DNA from: an uncultured Akkermansia sp.
GTDB taxonomy: Bacteria > Verrucomicrobiota > Verrucomicrobiia > Verrucomicrobiales > Akkermansiaceae
DNA: 8,392 nucleotides
Reading direction: 5' to 3'
Assembly (NCBI GenBank): GCA_900766865.1
Contig: CAAFXA010000118.1
Span: 1 to 8,392 of the forward strand
Every line of letters begins with the position of its first letter. The stretch's first letter is position 1. Under the pieces are notes generated by a model. That model saw only the letters and a program-made list of their open reading frames with translations. It made no database searches and had not been told where the DNA came from. Shown piece after piece: positions 5,846 to 8,392 of the stretch. Made by a program: the position numbers and the translations under genes.

Positions 5846-7543
5846 TTATTTGTTGCGCTTGTGGAAGCGATTGGAAGTGTGAATGACGAAGGCGAAGAAG
5901 ATGGCCACCAGCAGAACCCAGGTCAGGGGGAAGATGGCGCCGGGCTTCAGCTCCAGAATATTGGTGATGTGTGCGCAGGGCTTTTCGACGATATTCTGGA
6001 ACAGCCAGGCCACGAAAATGGTCAGCATGGCAAGCGGGGTTATCCACTTAATAATGAAGCCCACAAAGCCGGGAACCTTCATGGCCGAGCCGATGTGAAG
6101 CTCGTTCATGCCCTGCTTGTTGCCCCATACCACGTTGAAGAGGTAGAGGTAGAGGCCGGTGGTGATATACAGCGAAATGTTTCCGTACCAGAAGTCCAGC
6201 GTATCCAGAGCCAGAAGGTCGGTGGTGAACCAGGCTACCATCAGCGTTCCGCATGTAAGGATAAGTCCCAGCAGGGTGACGCTCTGCAAACGGCGCAGCC
6301 CCCAGAACTCCTCCAGGAAGGCAATACCCGGCTGCAGCATGGAAATGGCACTTGTGACTGCTGCGATGAAGAGCAACAGGAAGAAAAGCGTGCCGAACAA
6401 CTCGCCACCCGGCATGTTGTGGAACACCAGCGGCAGTACGTTGAAGCCCAGGCCAAAGGTGCTTGTTGTGGCTGCAGCTGCCACACCCAGGAGGCCTACG
6501 GCAGCGGGGATAATCATCATGCCTGCCAGGCCTACCTCAGCGGCTGCGTTAGCGGCATTGGCTGTGATGGAGCTCAGCGCGATGTCCTTCCGGCTGCGCA
6601 CATAACTGGCGTATGTACACACAGTGCCGAAACCTACAGAAAGGGAGAAGAATACCTGCCCGGCTGCAGCAAGCCACAGCTCCGGGTTGAGCAGCCCCCG
6701 AATAATGGAAATCTGGCGAGCCTCCACCACGGCTTCGGGATTGGCCTTCTGTACTTTTTCGATGAGGCGTTCCTGCTGTTTGGGGGTGGAATTGGCGGGA
6801 ACCATATCCAGCGTGGCGCCGGAGGTGGAATCCACCAGCACAACTTTGTCCGGGTTCCACATGTAACCCAGCCCCTGGCTTACATTGCGCTCCGGATGGG
6901 ATGCATCCGGCGTGCCCATGGTGAGTACGCGGGTAAGAATCACTACGCAGATGACCAACAGCACGGGCATGCTCCATTTGCAGAACCATTCGATACCCTT
7001 GCTTACGCCTCGGAAGATGAGGTAGAAGTTTACCAGTGCTACCAGTACAAAGAAGATGAGCGCACTGCTTTCTCCGCTGAAGATGTGGCCGTCGCCGGGC
7101 AGACCCACGAAGTTGACGAAGAAGTTGCCGTATCCATCTATATTGTCCAGGCTGAGGTCGCCCGTTGCAGTGTGCCAGGCGTAGCCCAGAGTCCATGCTT
7201 CCAGATAGATGTAGTACATGGCCAGAGCCAGCGGTGCAATGATGCCCATGATGCCCAGGTACTTCCAGGCTGGAGAGCCGGAGAGCTGATAGAAGATGGC
7301 CGGGGTACTGTGGGTGCCCAGGCTGCCGCCTCGGCGGCCAACCGCCCATTCTATCCAGCTGATGGGAATCCCCAGCAGCAGGAAAGCGCAGAAGTAGGCT
7401 ATCATGAAAGCACCGCCGCCGTACTGAGCTGCCAGGCCGGGGAAGCGCAGGAAGTTACCAAAGCCAACGGCGCTGCCGGCCACTGCCAGCATTACGCCCA
7501 GGTTGGAGTTCCAGTTTTCTGTTTTTGTTGTTTCTTTTGACAC
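5846..7543 (-). CDS. NSS-family Na+-dependent amino-acid symporter (LeuT-like, MetP-type large subunit)
   Basis: The 565-residue inner-membrane protein has the 12-helix LeuT fold. TM1 carries GNFLRFP (29-35) after Gly-Ser-Ala-Val-Gly, with Asn30 equivalent to the Na1 ligand Asn27 of LeuT. TM3 has Tyr111 (LeuT Tyr108), and unwound TM6 has Ser302-Val-Gly-Phe305-Gly (LeuT Ser256 and Phe259). TM7 has Asn332 (LeuT Asn286) and Glu336 (LeuT Glu290, which replaces chloride), so transport should be chloride-independent. TM8 has Thr397-Ser398 of the Na2 site. Substrate is probably one or more neutral amino acids. An insertion of about 48 residues relative to LeuT lies between TM5 and TM6 (about 233-285). 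The start is GTG at 7543, with no good ATG alternative; TM1 begins about 15 residues in. It follows a paralogue by 24 bases and precedes metS by 15, so the three form one operon. Confidence 0.95.
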   Translation of the reverse strand: MSKETTKTENWNSNLGVMLAVAGSAVGFGNFLRFPGLAAQYGGGAFMIAYFCAFLLLGIPISWIEWAVGRRGGSLGTHSTPAIFYQLSGSPAWKYLGIMGIIAPLALAMYYIYLEAWTLGYAWHTATGDLSLDNIDGYGNFFVNFVGLPGDGHIFSGESSALIFFVLVALVNFYLIFRGVSKGIEWFCKWSMPVLLVICVVILTRVLTMGTPDASHPERNVSQGLGYMWNPDKVVLVDSTSGATLDMVPANSTPKQQERLIEKVQKANPEAVVEARQISIIRGLLNPELWLAAAGQVFFSLSVGFGTVCTYASYVRSRKDIALSSITANAANAAAEVGLAGMMIIPAAVGLLGVAAAATTSTFGLGFNVLPLVFHNMPGGELFGTLFFLLLFIAAVTSAISMLQPGIAFLEEFWGLRRLQSVTLLGLILTCGTLMVAWFTTDLLALDTLDFWYGNISLYITTGLYLYLFNVVWGNKQGMNELHIGSAMKVPGFVGFIIKWITPLAMLTIFVAWLFQNIVEKPCAHITNILELKPGAIFPLTWVLLVAIFFAFVIHTSNRFHKRNK

Positions 7544-7567
7544 GGTTAGTGTGTGGTGGTGAATGGT

Positions 7568-8392
7568 TTACGAGAAGGGTTCGCGCTCGTATCGAGTTTC
7601 CAGCTCCTTGTTCTTATTGCGGAAACGGCGGGACGTGTGTGCGATGAAGCAGAAGAATATGGTGACGAATACCACCCAGAGCAGCGGGCAGATAGCGCCG
7701 ATTTTACCCTCCAGAAGATTGGTAATGTGGTAGCTCTGCTTTACAAAGAGGTTCTGGTACAGCCAGGCCAGGAAGATTGCTACCATGATGGCCGGTGTGA
7801 CCCAGTTGATGAGCACGGCTATCCAGCGCCCCAGCGGCATGAGGGCACCGCTGCGAAGCTCTGCCAGGCCGGCAGGTGTGCCCCATACAAAGCGGAACAT
7901 GATGAGGAAGAGCGCCGAGCTCATGTACAGGCTCATGGTGCCCAGCCAGAAGTCCAGCGTATCGAGCGCCAGCAGGTCACTTGTAAACCAGATGACCATG
8001 AGCGAGCCTACACCCAGCAGCAGAGCAATGAGGGTAACGCTCTGCACACGGCGCAGGTTCCAGAACTCCTCCACGAAAGCCACGGCGGGCTGTGTAATGG
8101 AAATGGCACTGGTGATGGCACCGATGGAGAGAAGCACGAAGAAGAGCGTTCCGAAGAACTGTCCGCCGGGCATGCTGTTGAATACCTGCGGCAGTACATT
8201 GAAGCCCAGGCCGAAGGTGCTGGTGCCGGCTGCTGCTGCTACTCCCAGCAGGGAAACAGCGGCGGGGATGATCATCATGCCGGCCAGGCCTACTTCGGCG
8301 ACTTCGTTGGCAGCATTGGCGGTGATGGAGGCCAGCGCAATGTCCTTGCGGCGGCGAACGTAACTGGCATAGGTACAGACGATACCGAGATC
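7568..8392 (-). CDS. Second NSS-family Na+ symporter, C-terminal half (5' end outside window)
   Basis: The visible 274 residues run from the unwound part of TM6 to the stop. A hand count against the downstream NSS protein gives about 65% identity over 260 ungapped positions, highest in TM6-TM8 and lower after TM9, so this is a tandem paralogue. Sodium-site residues are kept: Asn29 in TM7, Thr94-Ser95 in TM8, and Glu33 (the LeuT Glu290 position), all in visible-fragment numbering. The first three residues, Asp-Leu-Gly, replace the Gly-Phe-Gly of the paralogue and of LeuT (258-260), changing a substrate-contact position. The tail ends KELETRYEREPFS, longer and more charged than in the paralogue. 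The 24-base gap to the next gene leaves no room for a small subunit of its own. The open frame continues to the edge. Confidence 0.95.
   Translation of the reverse strand, partial: DLGIVCTYASYVRRRKDIALASITANAANEVAEVGLAGMMIIPAAVSLLGVAAAAGTSTFGLGFNVLPQVFNSMPGGQFFGTLFFVLLSIGAITSAISITQPAVAFVEEFWNLRRVQSVTLIALLLGVGSLMVIWFTSDLLALDTLDFWLGTMSLYMSSALFLIMFRFVWGTPAGLAELRSGALMPLGRWIAVLINWVTPAIMVAIFLAWLYQNLFVKQSYHITNLLEGKIGAICPLLWVVFVTIFFCFIAHTSRRFRNKNKELETRYEREPFS

Noticed and set aside
5861..7540. A 559-codon plus-strand open frame opposite the complete NSS gene
   Set aside because: Same cause: in-register shadow of a codon-biased gene. The translation is rich in Gly, His and Gln, without recognisable motifs.

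Overview
The window comes from a diderm (Gram-negative) bacterium. It encodes a complete BamA outer-membrane assembly protein, a lipoprotein with a clear lipobox, an exported sulfatase and LeuT-type sodium symporters. The moderately GC-rich DNA, the exported Cys-type sulfatase, the lack of Shine-Dalgarno sequences and a sigma70-type promoter (TTGACA-16-TATACT, not the Bacteroidota type) fit the Verrucomicrobiota, possibly an Akkermansia-like gut bacterium. That assignment is inference, because no rRNA or other marker gene is present.

Layout. At the left edge (1-73, minus) is the start of an unrecognised gene. A divergent intergenic region (74-278) carries a candidate promoter directly abutting bamA (279-2921, plus). 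A strong intrinsic terminator (2935-2969) follows bamA. Only 5 bases beyond it begin two small plus-strand genes for unrecognised envelope proteins: a membrane-anchored protein (2975-3472) and a Cys-rich lipoprotein (3482-4066). They converge on an S1-family sulfatase gene (4111-5616, minus). The sulfatase has a near-consensus promoter whose predicted +1 is the A of its ATG, so the message looks leaderless. To its right lies a minus-strand transport operon: a partial NSS symporter gene (7568-8392, running off the window), a complete NSS symporter gene (5846-7543) and a 35-residue MetS-type small subunit (5723-5830). A perfect 16-bp hairpin terminator (5666-5700) ends it.

How the genes fit together. 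BamA inserts beta-barrel proteins into the outer membrane. The two small proteins may be envelope accessories, but nothing ties them functionally to BamA. The sulfatase probably removes sulfate esters from host or environmental glycans in the periplasm or outside the cell. The NSS pair plus small subunit probably imports amino acids with sodium. I see no CRISPR array, insertion sequence, rRNA, tRNA or phage gene. Most of the window is ordinary. The points most worth following up are the leaderless or near-leaderless starts, the Ala/Glu-rich extension before the POTRA domains of BamA, the long extracellular insertion in one NSS protein, the altered TM6 substrate-site residues in its tandem paralogue, and the two unrecognised envelope proteins.
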